From a virus: 64,000 bases of DNA. Shown here piece by piece: positions 1 to 6,422 of this stretch. The stretch is taken from positions 1-64,000 of IMG/VR virus record IMGVR_UViG_3300030419_006795. One strand, written 5' to 3'. Position numbers and translations under genes: made by a program. Every line of letters begins with the position of its first letter. Position 1 is the first letter of the stretch. Below the pieces are notes generated by a model that saw nothing but the letters and a program-made list of their open reading frames with translations, was not told the origin of the DNA and searched no databases.

Positions 1-69
1 GCTTACTTGCAGCACAATTCCACGGTGCGAATGATCGTGAATACTGTGTACCAAATCGCCAATTTTCAT
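1..69 (-). CDS. Tiny GDLV protein, partial (runs off left edge)
   Basis: The ATG at 69 opens a frame reading MKIGDLVHSIHDHSHRGIVL before the window ends. Its start overlaps the stop of the upstream gene as ATGA (69-66), so translation is coupled. The M-K-x-GDLV start followed by a GIV strand is shared with several other tiny proteins of this window (462-617, 3791-4030, 13165-13395, 26611-26862) and suggests a small SH3/KOW-like beta barrel. That fold is inferred from pattern only. The function is unknown and the C-terminus is not in the window. Confidence 0.6.
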   Translation of the reverse strand, partial: MKIGDLVHSIHDHSHRGIVLQVS

Positions 70-239
70 TTGTCGCTCTTCTTTTTGCCGATAATATCAA
101 AATCGAAACACTCCATGCAAATTCTATCTTCAGTAGCCTTGCGCCTACAGAGATCAATAATCTGTCTTCTATGGTGCTTAATCATATTATAGTGTGCTTC
201 TATGCATTCGTCAATCAGTTTCTCCATGTCTGGGCTCAT
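66..239 (-). CDS. Small hypothetical protein with CxxC
   Basis: This 57-residue product has a helical, charged N-terminus (MSPDMEKLIDECIEAHYNMI), a basic middle and a CMEC motif near residue 38, with another Cys at about residue 29. These could bind a metal. I chose the ATG at 239 because AGGAGG lies 9 bases upstream; the in-frame ATG at 248 abuts that Shine-Dalgarno (SD) sequence directly and is too close. The gene overlaps the 3' end of the 211-465 gene. I do not recognise the family. Confidence 0.55.
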   Translation of the reverse strand: MSPDMEKLIDECIEAHYNMIKHHRRQIIDLCRRKATEDRICMECFDFDIIGKKKSDK

Positions 240-465
240 TTTTGACATCCTCCTGACATACCACCACGGCATCCTGCTCTTCATGCAACTTTACGACGTA
301 AAATACTTTACCTTCATAAATTTCACACGGAAAAGCAGCGACAGGCATGACAGCCATCGCAGGGCCGCCGTTGGTGGCAGGGTTAGTGTTGATTTCAACA
401 CTGGCAAACTGTTTATCAAATGAGTCAACCATGCCCACAAGAATAAACGTAGTTAAAATTTTCAT
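211..465 (-). CDS. Small hypothetical protein, hydrophobic N-terminus
   Basis: This 84-residue protein starts MKILTTFILVGMVDSFDKQF, a short hydrophobic stretch that could be a weak signal sequence or membrane anchor, followed by a mixed beta-like body (GKVFYVVKLHEEQDAVVVCQ). Its ATG overlaps the stop of the upstream gene (ATGA, 465-462), which indicates translational coupling. No motif gives a function. Confidence 0.55.
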   Translation of the reverse strand: MKILTTFILVGMVDSFDKQFASVEINTNPATNGGPAMAVMPVAAFPCEIYEGKVFYVVKLHEEQDAVVVCQEDVKNEPRHGETD

Positions 466-617
466 GCTGTCTCCAAAACTTTAAGTGAAAAGAAATTGTG
501 ATGATTAATTCTACCACAAAACCATCGAACCCATATGGCAGTGCCGTCAACAAGCTCAACGGTGCCTACAGATCCATCGGTTTGATTTTGAACAAGGTCG
601 CCTAAGTTGAAATCCAT
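462..617 (-). CDS. Tiny GDLV protein
   Basis: This 51-residue protein starts MDFNLGDLVQNQTDGSVGTV and ends in a W-V-R-W strand. I placed the start at 617 because GGAGG sits 7 bases upstream; the longer frame back to 650 has no such site. The pattern GDLV, then G-T/I-V, then a Trp strand resembles the other tiny proteins of the window, so a small beta barrel is likely by pattern. It is the second gene after the promoter at 638-666. The function is unknown. Confidence 0.6.
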   Translation of the reverse strand: MDFNLGDLVQNQTDGSVGTVELVDGTAIWVRWFCGRINHHNFFSLKVLETA

Positions 618-637
618 TTTTCTTCCTCCATGCTTAT

Positions 638-666
638 AATATAGTACCATATGGGTAAAAAATCAA
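638..666 (-). promoter_or_regulatory. Sigma70-like promoter with palindrome in spacer
   Basis: On the minus strand TTGATT (666-661), a 17-base spacer and TATATT (643-638) precede the 462-617 gene. The spacer contains the inverted repeat TACC-ATATG-GGTA (645-657), the same kind of ACC...GGT palindrome found in the spacers at 5602-5620 and 37063-37077. It would direct transcription of the tiny genes at the left end. The assignment rests on sequence match only. Confidence 0.6.
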
Positions 667-693
667 GTCAAGAAAATGTAAAGAGCAATTTAT

Positions 694-963
694 TTACTTC
701 CTCTCTCCCATTTCTTGTTCTAAAATTCTTAAAAACCTTTGAACATCTTCGTGATGTTCCTCGTCGAATTCATGCCCCTCCAAGCTCTTGACAAATTCAG
801 ACAGCAACATTTCATAATCAAAAATGTGATCGCGAGCATCTGATAAGAGGGCCTGTAGGTTTTTACACTTAGTGATCCAAAAGTTTAATTCATCATAGTA
901 ATTTTCTTTTGAACTGCTTTTGTTGCCTGCTCGGCGCGGATCATATCCATCGTGATAACTCAT
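694..963 (-). CDS. Hypothetical acidic helical protein
   Basis: The product has 89 residues with a flexible N-terminus (MSYHDGYDPRRAGNKSSSKE) and a long predicted helix rich in E, L, D and H. I set the start at ATG 963, which has GGAG 6 bases upstream. The open frame continues to 1140, but that stretch runs through the tRNA-like gene and is a shadow. It overlaps the stop of the candidate 34-residue gene upstream as ATGA. The function is not recognised. Confidence 0.55.
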   Translation of the reverse strand: MSYHDGYDPRRAGNKSSSKENYYDELNFWITKCKNLQALLSDARDHIFDYEMLLSEFVKSLEGHEFDEEHHEDVQRFLRILEQEMGERK

Positions 964-1064
964 CTTGTTCTCCAGTAGTAAATTGCGGCGTTGACAAGGG
1001 GTCTCCTTGCCCATGATTTCCGAAGTGCCGTATCCTCCGTAGTGATTCCAATGTTTGCAACCAT
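960..1064 (-). CDS. Candidate 34-residue gene coupled to 694-963
   Basis: ATG 1064 has a moderate AAGGGA about 6 bases upstream and opens a frame (MVANIGITTEDTALRKSWAR...) that ends as ATGA on the start of the next gene. The coupling argues for a real gene in what would otherwise be a 140-base gap between the tRNA-like gene and 963. The composition, with many Arg and Trp, and the short length leave doubt. Confidence 0.35.
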   Translation of the reverse strand: MVANIGITTEDTALRKSWARRPLVNAAIYYWRTR

Positions 1065-1106
1065 TAATTTCCCTTGCATGCAGGGTCAGCATCACACATG
1101 CTGATA

Positions 1107-1188
1107 TGGTAGGGGCGACGGGACTTGAACCCGCATGCACCAGTTACTCCACAATGCACCGCTTATAAGACGGCGGAGATACACCCCC
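1107..1188 (-). tRNA. Aberrant tRNA-like gene, possible anticodon UAU, no D-arm
   Basis: The 3' half is a textbook tRNA: T-stem GCGGG/CCCGT with loop TTCAAGT, acceptor strand CGCCCCT, then A and encoded CCA (1109-1107). A matching 5' acceptor strand GGGGGTG lies at 1188-1182 (seven pairs, two wobble). A 5-bp stem GCCGT/GCGGT with loop CTTATAA would put UAU (Ile, AUA codons) in the anticodon. Only 7 bases (TATCTCC) separate the acceptor from this stem, so a D-arm is missing. The variable region is 23 bases and can form its own stem (GCATTG/TGGTGC). It may be a decayed or chimeric tRNA from two neighbouring genes, or a functional D-armless one. Confidence 0.45.
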
Positions 1189-1201
1189 ATTCGGGGGTTG
1201 A

Positions 1202-2350
1202 TTATGCATCAGGATAAAGTGAGTCGTCACGTGAAAATTGCATGATCTTGTATTTGATAATCTCAATTTCATCGCTATCCCATTTGACGTAACGATACGA
1301 ATTGGTGCGTCCCTTGTTCTTGTTCTTGAATACCTCGTTCCACTTTGCCATGAGTGCAGCCGCACCATAAGTGGCATAGTTATTTGAAGAATCAAAGAAC
1401 AGCTCAGTTGACCAGTTCTTTAACTTGCTTAACTGAGGCGAGCTACCGCGTATGAGCGCCATAAATTCCTTCAGTCGAGCTAGTCCTTCCTCGCCGTTAG
1501 GTATTCGATTTTTGCTAACGTGAATAAAGGCTGTGATTGCTTCAAGAGCAGAGACAGGAATCTCGTCGATACCCTGAAAGGTAGCCTTAATCAAGTCAAT
1601 TGCGGTCGAAATGTTCGGCGCAGACTTTTTGCCCCATGCAACGTCTTTGTGATCTCCACCGACAGTGCGAATAACGCGCTGTAGTGTTGATATTCCTTCG
1701 ACAAGTGGTGTTTCGGCGCTCTTGTTGAGATGATCCAAACAGAATCCGCTTGAGTTGGCGATGCTCCACGTGTCGCAAGCCATCTTGTGACGCGAGTGCT
1801 TGTTGTCAAGTAGCTGCTGAAGGAACTTGTCGTATGATGAGATGGCAGCGTTGAACTTATCTTGGGCGTTGAATAGCTTACGACTCTCATCAACACTCTT
1901 CACAATCCTGATAGATGCTGGAACCATGAACACGTTGTTCAAAAAAGCTGCGGTGGCTCGACCACCACCATCACGAATAATGAAAACATCCTCATCTAAG
2001 ATGTAATCAATATCGAGTGGTTGGAACTGCATCGGATCGAATTTCTTAGCGATCCCAATGATCTTGCGCTTGCGAGTGCGATCGGTCAGGCAGTTGCGCT
2101 GGCCCCAGTCCTCTCTAATCTCTGCTTTTCGTATGTCAAAGAGAGTTGGTACATAACTGGCATGGTATATGCCACCAAATGATGGTACAGCGGTTGGGCC
2201 TTTCTTGGCCTTCCATTCGTTAAATTCGTCAACAACATCTTGATGGTCCTTGATGTTCTGATCGACGGTATAGCGAACTCGCTTTTTAGCGGTCGCTTGC
2301 TTGTATTGTTTTGTCACTGCGGACGTATATTGTGGTTTAAGTCTAGACAT
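1202..2350 (-). CDS. ParB-like nuclease-fold protein
   Basis: This 382-residue protein has, at about residues 70-160, a segment that looks like the ParB/Srx N-terminal domain. A DIRKAEIRED helix is followed by a strand-rich part and the box IIRDGGGRATAA, which corresponds to the ParB 'DGxxR' box (typically DGxHR). The first 50 residues are basic, and the C-terminal 200 residues are helical without a motif I know. Such domains occur in phage regulators and in DNA-binding or modification proteins; the exact role is not clear. It is preceded by its own sigma70-like promoter (2417-2444) and an inverted repeat (2392-2410). That placement would suit autoregulation, but this is inference. Confidence 0.55.
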   Translation of the reverse strand: MSRLKPQYTSAVTKQYKQATAKKRVRYTVDQNIKDHQDVVDEFNEWKAKKGPTAVPSFGGIYHASYVPTLFDIRKAEIREDWGQRNCLTDRTRKRKIIGIAKKFDPMQFQPLDIDYILDEDVFIIRDGGGRATAAFLNNVFMVPASIRIVKSVDESRKLFNAQDKFNAAISSYDKFLQQLLDNKHSRHKMACDTWSIANSSGFCLDHLNKSAETPLVEGISTLQRVIRTVGGDHKDVAWGKKSAPNISTAIDLIKATFQGIDEIPVSALEAITAFIHVSKNRIPNGEEGLARLKEFMALIRGSSPQLSKLKNWSTELFFDSSNNYATYGAAALMAKWNEVFKNKNKGRTNSYRYVKWDSDEIEIIKYKIMQFSRDDSLYPDA

Positions 2351-2391
2351 TATATTCTCCTATTAATTTAATTTATATAAATTTGACTTGC

Positions 2392-2410
2392 GTACGAAAC
2401 TATATCGTAC
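2392..2410. promoter_or_regulatory. Inverted repeat, possible operator
   Basis: Gtacga (2392-2397) and tcgtac (2405-2410) form a perfect 6-bp inverted repeat with a 7-base centre. It lies just downstream of the -10 box at 2417-2422 and upstream of the ParB-like gene start (2350), covering the expected start of transcription. A DNA-binding protein placed here would block the promoter. The ParB-like product is the obvious candidate, without direct evidence. Confidence 0.45.
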
Positions 2411-2416
2411 TCAACT

Positions 2417-2444
2417 AGTATAACAAAATGCAAGATTTTGTCAA
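2417..2444 (-). promoter_or_regulatory. Sigma70-like promoter for ParB-like gene
   Basis: TTGACA (2444-2439) and TATACT (2422-2417) on the minus strand are separated by 16 bases. The site lies in the gap between 2350 and 2455 and points at the ParB-like gene. There are no competing boxes nearby. Confidence 0.6.
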
Positions 2445-2454
2445 GCAGATAGTA

Positions 2455-2697
2455 TCATTTTTTTACAATTTGAAAATCAAATACCCAAACGAAAGGCTTG
2501 TCTCCCCTCTTATAAGGTACGCCATGCTTGATTAATTTATCAACATCTTTTTTGTGAATCACTTGGGCATCCCAGCCATCAGCACCCCAAAAATCTTTTG
2601 GCTTTAATACTCGCTTAATAAGTTTAACGCGAACATACTCACTATCAGCCAATGCAAATGAGCGTACCGAAATAATATCGCCGGGTTTGTTTTTCAT
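2455..2697 (-). CDS. Small hypothetical protein (PGDI-type barrel-like)
   Basis: This is an 80-residue protein beginning MKNKPGDIISVRSFALADSE, with later strands (FVWVFDFQIVKK) at the C-terminus. The ATG at 2697 directly follows the tRNA at 2704-2780. The open frame upstream of it is the tRNA read as protein and is rejected. The PGDI start is a looser version of the GDLV start of the other tiny proteins. It is probably co-transcribed with mgtC and the tRNAs. Function unknown. Confidence 0.55.
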   Translation of the reverse strand: MKNKPGDIISVRSFALADSEYVRVKLIKRVLKPKDFWGADGWDAQVIHKKDVDKLIKHGVPYKRGDKPFVWVFDFQIVKK

Positions 2698-2703
2698 AAT
2701 AAA

Positions 2704-2780
2704 TGGTGGGCTCTCTCGGGCTTGAACCGAGGACCATCCGGTTATGAGCCGGGTGCTCTGACCAACTGAGCTAAGAGCCC
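2704..2780 (-). tRNA. tRNA with anticodon CAU (Met or lysidine-type Ile2)
   Basis: A complete cloverleaf on the minus strand: acceptor GGGCTCT/AGAGCCC, D-arm with AGTTGGTC loop, anticodon loop CTCATAA (CAU) on a 4-5 bp CCGG stem, T-arm CTCGG TTCAAGC CCGAG, discriminator A and encoded CCA (2706-2704). Without the modification state, Met and Ile2 cannot be separated. The first base (2780) is also the last base of the TAG stop of the mgtC-like gene, so this tRNA must be cut from the mRNA. Confidence 0.93.
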
Positions 2781-3460
2781 TATGTTTCCTCTTTTCCGAT
2801 AAACATTGAAAATTCATCGTCTTGGATTGTATTTAGAACATTAATTAATGTATCAAGTTGCAAGTCGCTTGGCAACTGAATAATCAAATCAAGTTCAAGT
2901 TTTCTCTTATCTTTGATGTGCGTAGAGATTGAAATAATTTTAACCTTCTTTGATTCCAGAATGGTTCGCAAATCATTGAGAATACGAGGGCGATCGTTTA
3001 ACCGCACCTTCAACTCTCTCACTCTTTTAGGCTTAAAGAGCCAACGAACGGGTCGGCTAATAACTTCCAATGCGAACAGAACAAATCCTGTAATTATCGT
3101 TGCGGCCGCGTGATAGCCTGCGCCGCATGCGATGCCAATAATGGCTGTTGTCCACAGTGATGAAGCAGTGGTGATTCCTTTGACGTTAACGCCAAAACGC
3201 ATAATTGCTCCAGCGCCCAAAAAACCAACACCGCTCACGACTTGTGCAACAATTCGTGCCGGATCGCTCTGAAATTGTGGCGATGAAAAGTCGTGGGAGA
3301 ACGATATTGATAGCGCCGATGCAAGGCACGCACCCATACCAAGAATAATATGAGTGCGAAGACCTGCGGGCTGGCTGTGAATTTCCCGCTCAATCCCAAC
3401 CGCTGCGCTCAATCCGAGCGCAACCAACGCATTAACTCCAAATGCAGCCGTGTCAATCAT
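2780..3460 (-). CDS. mgtC: MgtC/SapB family membrane protein
   Basis: The 226-residue protein has the MgtC/SapB layout. About four to five membrane segments occupy the first 130 residues. They carry the family signatures LGLSAAVGIERE, the GLRTHIILGMGACLASALS block and GVGFLGAGAIMR. A soluble C-terminal ACT-like domain of about 80 residues follows (LKVRLNDRPRILNDLRTILE). In bacteria MgtC acts in magnesium adaptation and modulates the F1Fo ATP synthase; it is not a usual phage gene. Translation is coupled (ATGA, 3460-3457) to a 30-residue gene upstream. Two tRNAs lie between the promoter at 3741-3769 and this operon, and the next tRNA begins on its stop codon. The length is normal and nothing looks broken. 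Confidence 0.88.
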   Translation of the reverse strand: MIDTAAFGVNALVALGLSAAVGIEREIHSQPAGLRTHIILGMGACLASALSISFSHDFSSPQFQSDPARIVAQVVSGVGFLGAGAIMRFGVNVKGITTASSLWTTAIIGIACGAGYHAAATIITGFVLFALEVISRPVRWLFKPKRVRELKVRLNDRPRILNDLRTILESKKVKIISISTHIKDKRKLELDLIIQLPSDLQLDTLINVLNTIQDDEFSMFIGKEET

Positions 3461-3549
3461 TCATCCCCACGTCGGAATCGATCACGAGGATTTTCAAAAC
3501 CCCGCAACCATTCAAATACTTTTATGGCCCACTGTTTAAGTTTGCTCAT
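3457..3549 (-). CDS. 30-residue protein coupled to mgtC
   Basis: A strong AAGGAG precedes ATG 3549. The frame reads MSKLKQWAIKVFEWLRGFEN followed by a basic PRDRFRRGDE tail, and its TGA overlaps the mgtC ATG. The first 18 residues form an amphipathic helix with aromatic residues, suited to lying on a membrane. Short peptides are known to regulate or bind MgtC in enteric bacteria (MgtR, for example), but this one has no sequence likeness I can claim. It may simply be a leader that couples translation. Confidence 0.6.
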   Translation of the reverse strand: MSKLKQWAIKVFEWLRGFENPRDRFRRGDE

Positions 3550-3566
3550 TTCTTCTCCTTTTAAGA

Positions 3567-3641
3567 TGGTGGGTCAACTGGGATTCGAACCCAGAGCCTA
3601 CGGGTTAAAAGCCCGGTGCTCTACCATTGAGCTATTGACCC
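3567..3641 (-). tRNA. tRNA-Lys (UUU)
   Basis: A 75-base canonical tRNA on the minus strand: acceptor GGGTCAA/TTGACCC, D-loop AATGGTA, anticodon loop CTTTTAA, T-arm CTGGG TTCGAAT CCCAG and encoded CCA (3569-3567). It follows tRNA-Leu by five bases, and both sit directly behind the promoter at 3741-3769. Confidence 0.96.
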
Positions 3642-3646
3642 GCAAA

Positions 3647-3732
3647 TGGTAGCTGAAGCGGGACTCGAACCCGCAAGCCCCATGGGCGTCAGATTTTAAG
3701 TCTGATGTGTATACCAATTCCACCATTCAGCC
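3647..3732 (-). tRNA. tRNA-Leu (UAA)
   Basis: An 86-base class II tRNA with acceptor GGCTGAA/TTCAGCT, anticodon loop CTTAAAA (UAA), a long variable arm (around CGCCCATGGGGC), T-arm GCGGG TTCGAGT CCCGC and encoded CCA (3649-3647). It is the first gene after the promoter at 3741-3769. Confidence 0.95.
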
Positions 3733-3740
3733 ATTCATAT

Positions 3741-3769
3741 AATATAGCACCGGAATCTAGACAAGTCAA
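3741..3769 (-). promoter_or_regulatory. Sigma70-like promoter for tRNA-Leu/tRNA-Lys/mgtC
   Basis: TTGACT (3769-3764), a 17-base spacer and TATATT (3746-3741) lie 9 bases before the tRNA-Leu gene. Transcription would begin at or very close to the tRNA 5' end. Confidence 0.7.
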
Positions 3770-3790
3770 GTAAAAAGTGCAGAGAGAGTC

Positions 3791-4030
3791 TCAAGATTCG
3801 CTTAAAATTTCAAAACCGTCTTGTATTTGATGGAGGACATGCAGTTGACCACAACTTAACATTGAGACAATGACAGAGCAGGGATCTTGAGATGATATAT
3901 CGAGAACAATTCCATACTCATAGACAGGGTTGTAGGGTTTTACGTTAGAACTACACGTACCTGCCAAAAAAGATGTGTATTCGACTATCCACCTGATTAA
4001 ATCGCCGACCTTTGGTTGCTTTTGGTACAC
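3791..4030 (-). CDS. Small GDLI protein
   Basis: This 79-residue protein starts at GTG 4030 (MYQKQPKVGDLIRWIVEYTS). It contains KVGDLIRW and, 30 residues on, YEYGIVLDIS, the same GDLV...GIV spacing as the other tiny proteins. Four bases separate it from the upstream gene and there is no clear SD, so re-initiation is likely. Function unknown; a small beta barrel is inferred. Confidence 0.55.
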   Translation of the reverse strand: MYQKQPKVGDLIRWIVEYTSFLAGTCSSNVKPYNPVYEYGIVLDISSQDPCSVIVSMLSCGQLHVLHQIQDGFEILSES

Positions 4031-4037
4031 ATAGTAA

Positions 4038-4265
4038 TTATTCTATTTCTGTTTTTATCAACAAAGTTCTGAATAATTGGATCTCGCTTTCACTAAATTC
4101 TGACGAGCTAGGGTTGAAATTGCTTTGTAAGTCTTGTAAGAATTCAACAAGATATTCCCTCTGGATGTTTAATTCTTGGAGTTCTTTGCGGAGTTGAATT
4201 TCGCGCTGATCGATATTTTGTAATTGAATCGTGCAAAATAACTTAAATTGATCAAATTTGCTCAT
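4038..4265 (-). CDS. Hypothetical coiled-coil protein
   Basis: The 75-residue product is nearly all helix. From residue 15 to 50 it has heptad-like Leu/Ile with many Gln, Glu and Arg (NIDQREIQLRKELQELNIQR), which suggests a short coiled coil and a homo-oligomer. Its ATG overlaps the stop of the nucleotidyltransferase gene (ATGA, 4265-4262). The family is not recognised. Confidence 0.55.
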   Translation of the reverse strand: MSKFDQFKLFCTIQLQNIDQREIQLRKELQELNIQREYLVEFLQDLQSNFNPSSSEFSESEIQLFRTLLIKTEIE

Positions 4266-5191
4266 TGCTCCATCGACATCATTTTATCGTACGACTTTGT
4301 TTTTAGATCAGACAATCTCTGAAGGTAGTCTGTGCGCCTCAGAACCTTGAAGGCTACGTTTTCTATTGAATACTGACCCTGTGAAGTTTTCAATCCGCTA
4401 GCGCGCATGTTTCTGATCTTCTCTTTCAGTCGGTCTGACATTTCGTATGCTTTTTTGGGATCTTCCTCCATCTCATCTTCGGCAAATTCGATCTGCGTCA
4501 TTATCGATGCTGCTTTTTTCTTAACATTTCCCTCGTCAATTTCAAAAATCTGTTCGCTAGGGCCGGGCTCAATCGTCCACTTGTCGTTGGTGACCGAATA
4601 GATGCCGGTTGAGATATGATCTTCATCATCATCTTCAACATATATTTCAACTTCATATTGATCAATCATAATCTCATGCGAGTAGTTCCAATTAACTCTT
4701 TTAGCGTCAAAGAAGCCCTTCACGATTTCAGTGTTATCATCAATTGTCGCAAAGTCAACAACAATGTGTAAATCAACATCAGAATATTTTGACCAGTTAT
4801 AGTTGGCTAATGAGCCAGTTAGTCTCACATCGATTATATTTATTCCCATTTCAAGGCTATCAATAAAGTCTTGTGCTATCTGTAAGAGCCTTTCCCTAAC
4901 TTCAGGGAGTAGCTTTTTATTATCCCACAGAGATGGCGCCAGTTCGTCCTGCGTGTCAAATCCGTCGACGGTCACGTCTTCAGGCGCAACTTCCTCAAGC
5001 GCCCCAAAACCGCCGGGCGCGCTCTTAGATCTACTTGTGCTAGCTCGCTTTGTAAAAGGTGGGGTATTTTTTTGTTTACCACCAGATACATACATGGCTT
5101 TCTTTTTTTTATGTCCCTTTCTCACCCTCTTTTGATATTTGGATATTTCATCAATTGTTGTTAAGAAATCATCCCATATGACATCGTTCAT
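4262..5191 (-). CDS. Nucleotidyltransferase-fold protein
   Basis: This 309-residue protein has the pol-beta-type nucleotidyltransferase signature at about residues 123-145. TGSLANYNWSKYSDVDLHIV gives Gly126-Ser127 followed by Asp138-x-Asp140, the metal-binding pair. The third carboxylate may be in YEVEIYVEDDDED near residue 180. Residues 20-65 are basic, low-complexity and probably disordered. The substrate could be a tRNA, protein or small molecule. Similar proteins recur in large marine phages without a known role. It is translationally coupled to the small coiled-coil gene downstream. Confidence 0.65.
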   Translation of the reverse strand: MNDVIWDDFLTTIDEISKYQKRVRKGHKKKKAMYVSGGKQKNTPPFTKRASTSRSKSAPGGFGALEEVAPEDVTVDGFDTQDELAPSLWDNKKLLPEVRERLLQIAQDFIDSLEMGINIIDVRLTGSLANYNWSKYSDVDLHIVVDFATIDDNTEIVKGFFDAKRVNWNYSHEIMIDQYEVEIYVEDDDEDHISTGIYSVTNDKWTIEPGPSEQIFEIDEGNVKKKAASIMTQIEFAEDEMEEDPKKAYEMSDRLKEKIRNMRASGLKTSQGQYSIENVAFKVLRRTDYLQRLSDLKTKSYDKMMSMEQ

Positions 5192-5210
5192 ATTCTAACC
5201 TCTGTAGTAA

Positions 5211-5552
5211 TTAGTTGGTTGGATATGTAATTTGCTCGCCATCTTCAAATGTGAATATTGTTTTATTATCGGGATGGGGGAGGACGTGAACTTTCAGGAA
5301 ATCACCGAGAGAATCAAAAATTGCAATACCTCCTCTCGGTGGTGGATATAGCCAGTGAATGATACAGTGACCTGAAGCCAATTCAACTCCTTCGATTACC
5401 ACGCCCTCACCGGACACACCCGTCTCGTCGCTTTGGCGACACACGGTAAATGTACGAATGCCGCGCGGGGCCAATTTTGGTGGTGGTTTTGGCTTAAGTT
5501 CGGCAGCTTCGGGCGAATCTTCCTCTGTTGTTTTTGGATCATTGTTTTCCAT
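5211..5552 (-). CDS. Hypothetical protein with Pro/Lys-rich linker
   Basis: The 113-residue product has an acidic and then proline-rich N-terminal 30 residues (KPKPPPKLAPRG) and a beta-rich C-terminal part that looks compact (GEGVVIEGVELASGHCIIHW). It is the first gene behind the promoter at 5597-5625. I do not recognise a family. Confidence 0.55.
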   Translation of the reverse strand: MENNDPKTTEEDSPEAAELKPKPPPKLAPRGIRTFTVCRQSDETGVSGEGVVIEGVELASGHCIIHWLYPPPRGGIAIFDSLGDFLKVHVLPHPDNKTIFTFEDGEQITYPTN

Positions 5553-5596
5553 TTATTGTTCTCCATTTGATAGAGCTTAAAGCCTACCAAGTATAT

Positions 5597-5625
5597 AGTA
5601 TAACCAATGTCTAATTGGTTGTCAA
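5597..5625 (-). promoter_or_regulatory. Sigma70-like promoter with palindromic operator in spacer
   Basis: TTGACA (5625-5620), a 17-base spacer and TATACT (5602-5597) give a near-consensus promoter. Almost the whole spacer is an inverted repeat, AACCAAT-GTCTA-ATTGGTT on the plus strand (5602-5620, 7-bp arms). A protein bound there would sit between the two RNA polymerase contacts. Related ACC...GGT palindromes fill the spacers at 638-666 and 37057-37085. Confidence 0.72.
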
Positions 5626-5629
5626 GTGA

Positions 5630-6409
5630 TTATTCGATAGAGGCGAAGTCAATCTCGGCAATAGGTGCAACATAAACAATACTATCGATAAGGCCGTAAT
5701 TGTCACCACTATATGAAATCTGGATGGCGCTTAAAACACCTATCAGTTCTCCATCCAAGTTAAATATGCCAGAGCCCGATGCCCCATTCCATGCGTATGA
5801 TTGAAGCAAAAACTTATCATAAACATAGCCTGATATGTGGCCCTTGATTGTTAATAGGGCCGAATCATTTGGATATCCAGAATAATAAACCCTCTCTCCG
5901 ATAGAATAGTCTTTTGATAAATTAAGATTAGGATTGAGTTTGATGGGGATTTTTGTAAGCAATTTATCCTCAAGCTGAATCAACATAACATCCATATCCG
6001 GGTCGACATAAACGAACCCGGCACAGGGCGCGGTTTCCTCCGAGGCGGCAATAAACATCATTGTATCGCAATCGTTACCGACATGCGCTGCTGTTAAGAT
6101 GTAGGGCTTGTCTTTATAGGTCACATATGTTCCGGTAGCAATTGCCGGGGAGAAAAACGGTGGCGCATCAAAACTAATCATAGAGAATATTTTAACTGTT
6201 GAATTTCTAGACTTAAAGATTGTTTTTCTTTCTCGATTGGGCAGGTTGCTTGAAATGTTTTCATGTGATTGTTCGCCAAAAGATATATTTGGAAAGTAGC
6301 TTCTCTCAAGTTTACTTTGTATAAAGAGGGAGATAGAAAACATTATGATCGCGAATACCGCAATTATTGACAAACGTAAGTGTTTCTTGAAATCAATAAT
6401 ACGTCGCAA
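5630..6409 (-). CDS. Membrane-anchored trypsin-like serine protease
   Basis: This 259-residue protein has one N-terminal membrane segment (about residues 11-30), then a chymotrypsin/HtrA-like protease domain. His109 lies in LTAAHVG, the Asp is among DPDMD (136-140), and Ser201 is in NGASGSGIF. There is no PDZ domain. The fold would face the periplasm if inserted N-in. The start is TTG 6409, chosen because AGGAGG lies 8 bases upstream, directly after the stop of the 1177-residue gene. It could process a phage or host envelope protein; the substrate is unknown. Confidence 0.75.
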   Translation of the reverse strand: MRRIIDFKKHLRLSIIAVFAIIMFSISLFIQSKLERSYFPNISFGEQSHENISSNLPNRERKTIFKSRNSTVKIFSMISFDAPPFFSPAIATGTYVTYKDKPYILTAAHVGNDCDTMMFIAASEETAPCAGFVYVDPDMDVMLIQLEDKLLTKIPIKLNPNLNLSKDYSIGERVYYSGYPNDSALLTIKGHISGYVYDKFLLQSYAWNGASGSGIFNLDGELIGVLSAIQISYSGDNYGLIDSIVYVAPIAEIDFASIE

Positions 6410-6422
6410 ACTAAATGCCTCC

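Noticed and set aside
1065-1140. N-terminal extension of the 694-963 gene (MHAGSSPVAP...)
   Set aside because: These codons are the T-arm and acceptor of the tRNA-like gene read as protein.
1182-1199. CCCCC-GAAT-GGGGG hairpin after the ParB-like gene as a terminator
   Set aside because: Half of it is the acceptor strand of the tRNA-like gene and no T-run follows.
2698-2817. N-terminal extension of the 2455-2697 gene (ALSSVGQSTRLITGW...)
   Set aside because: This is the tRNA-Met/Ile gene read in frame; the real start is ATG 2697.
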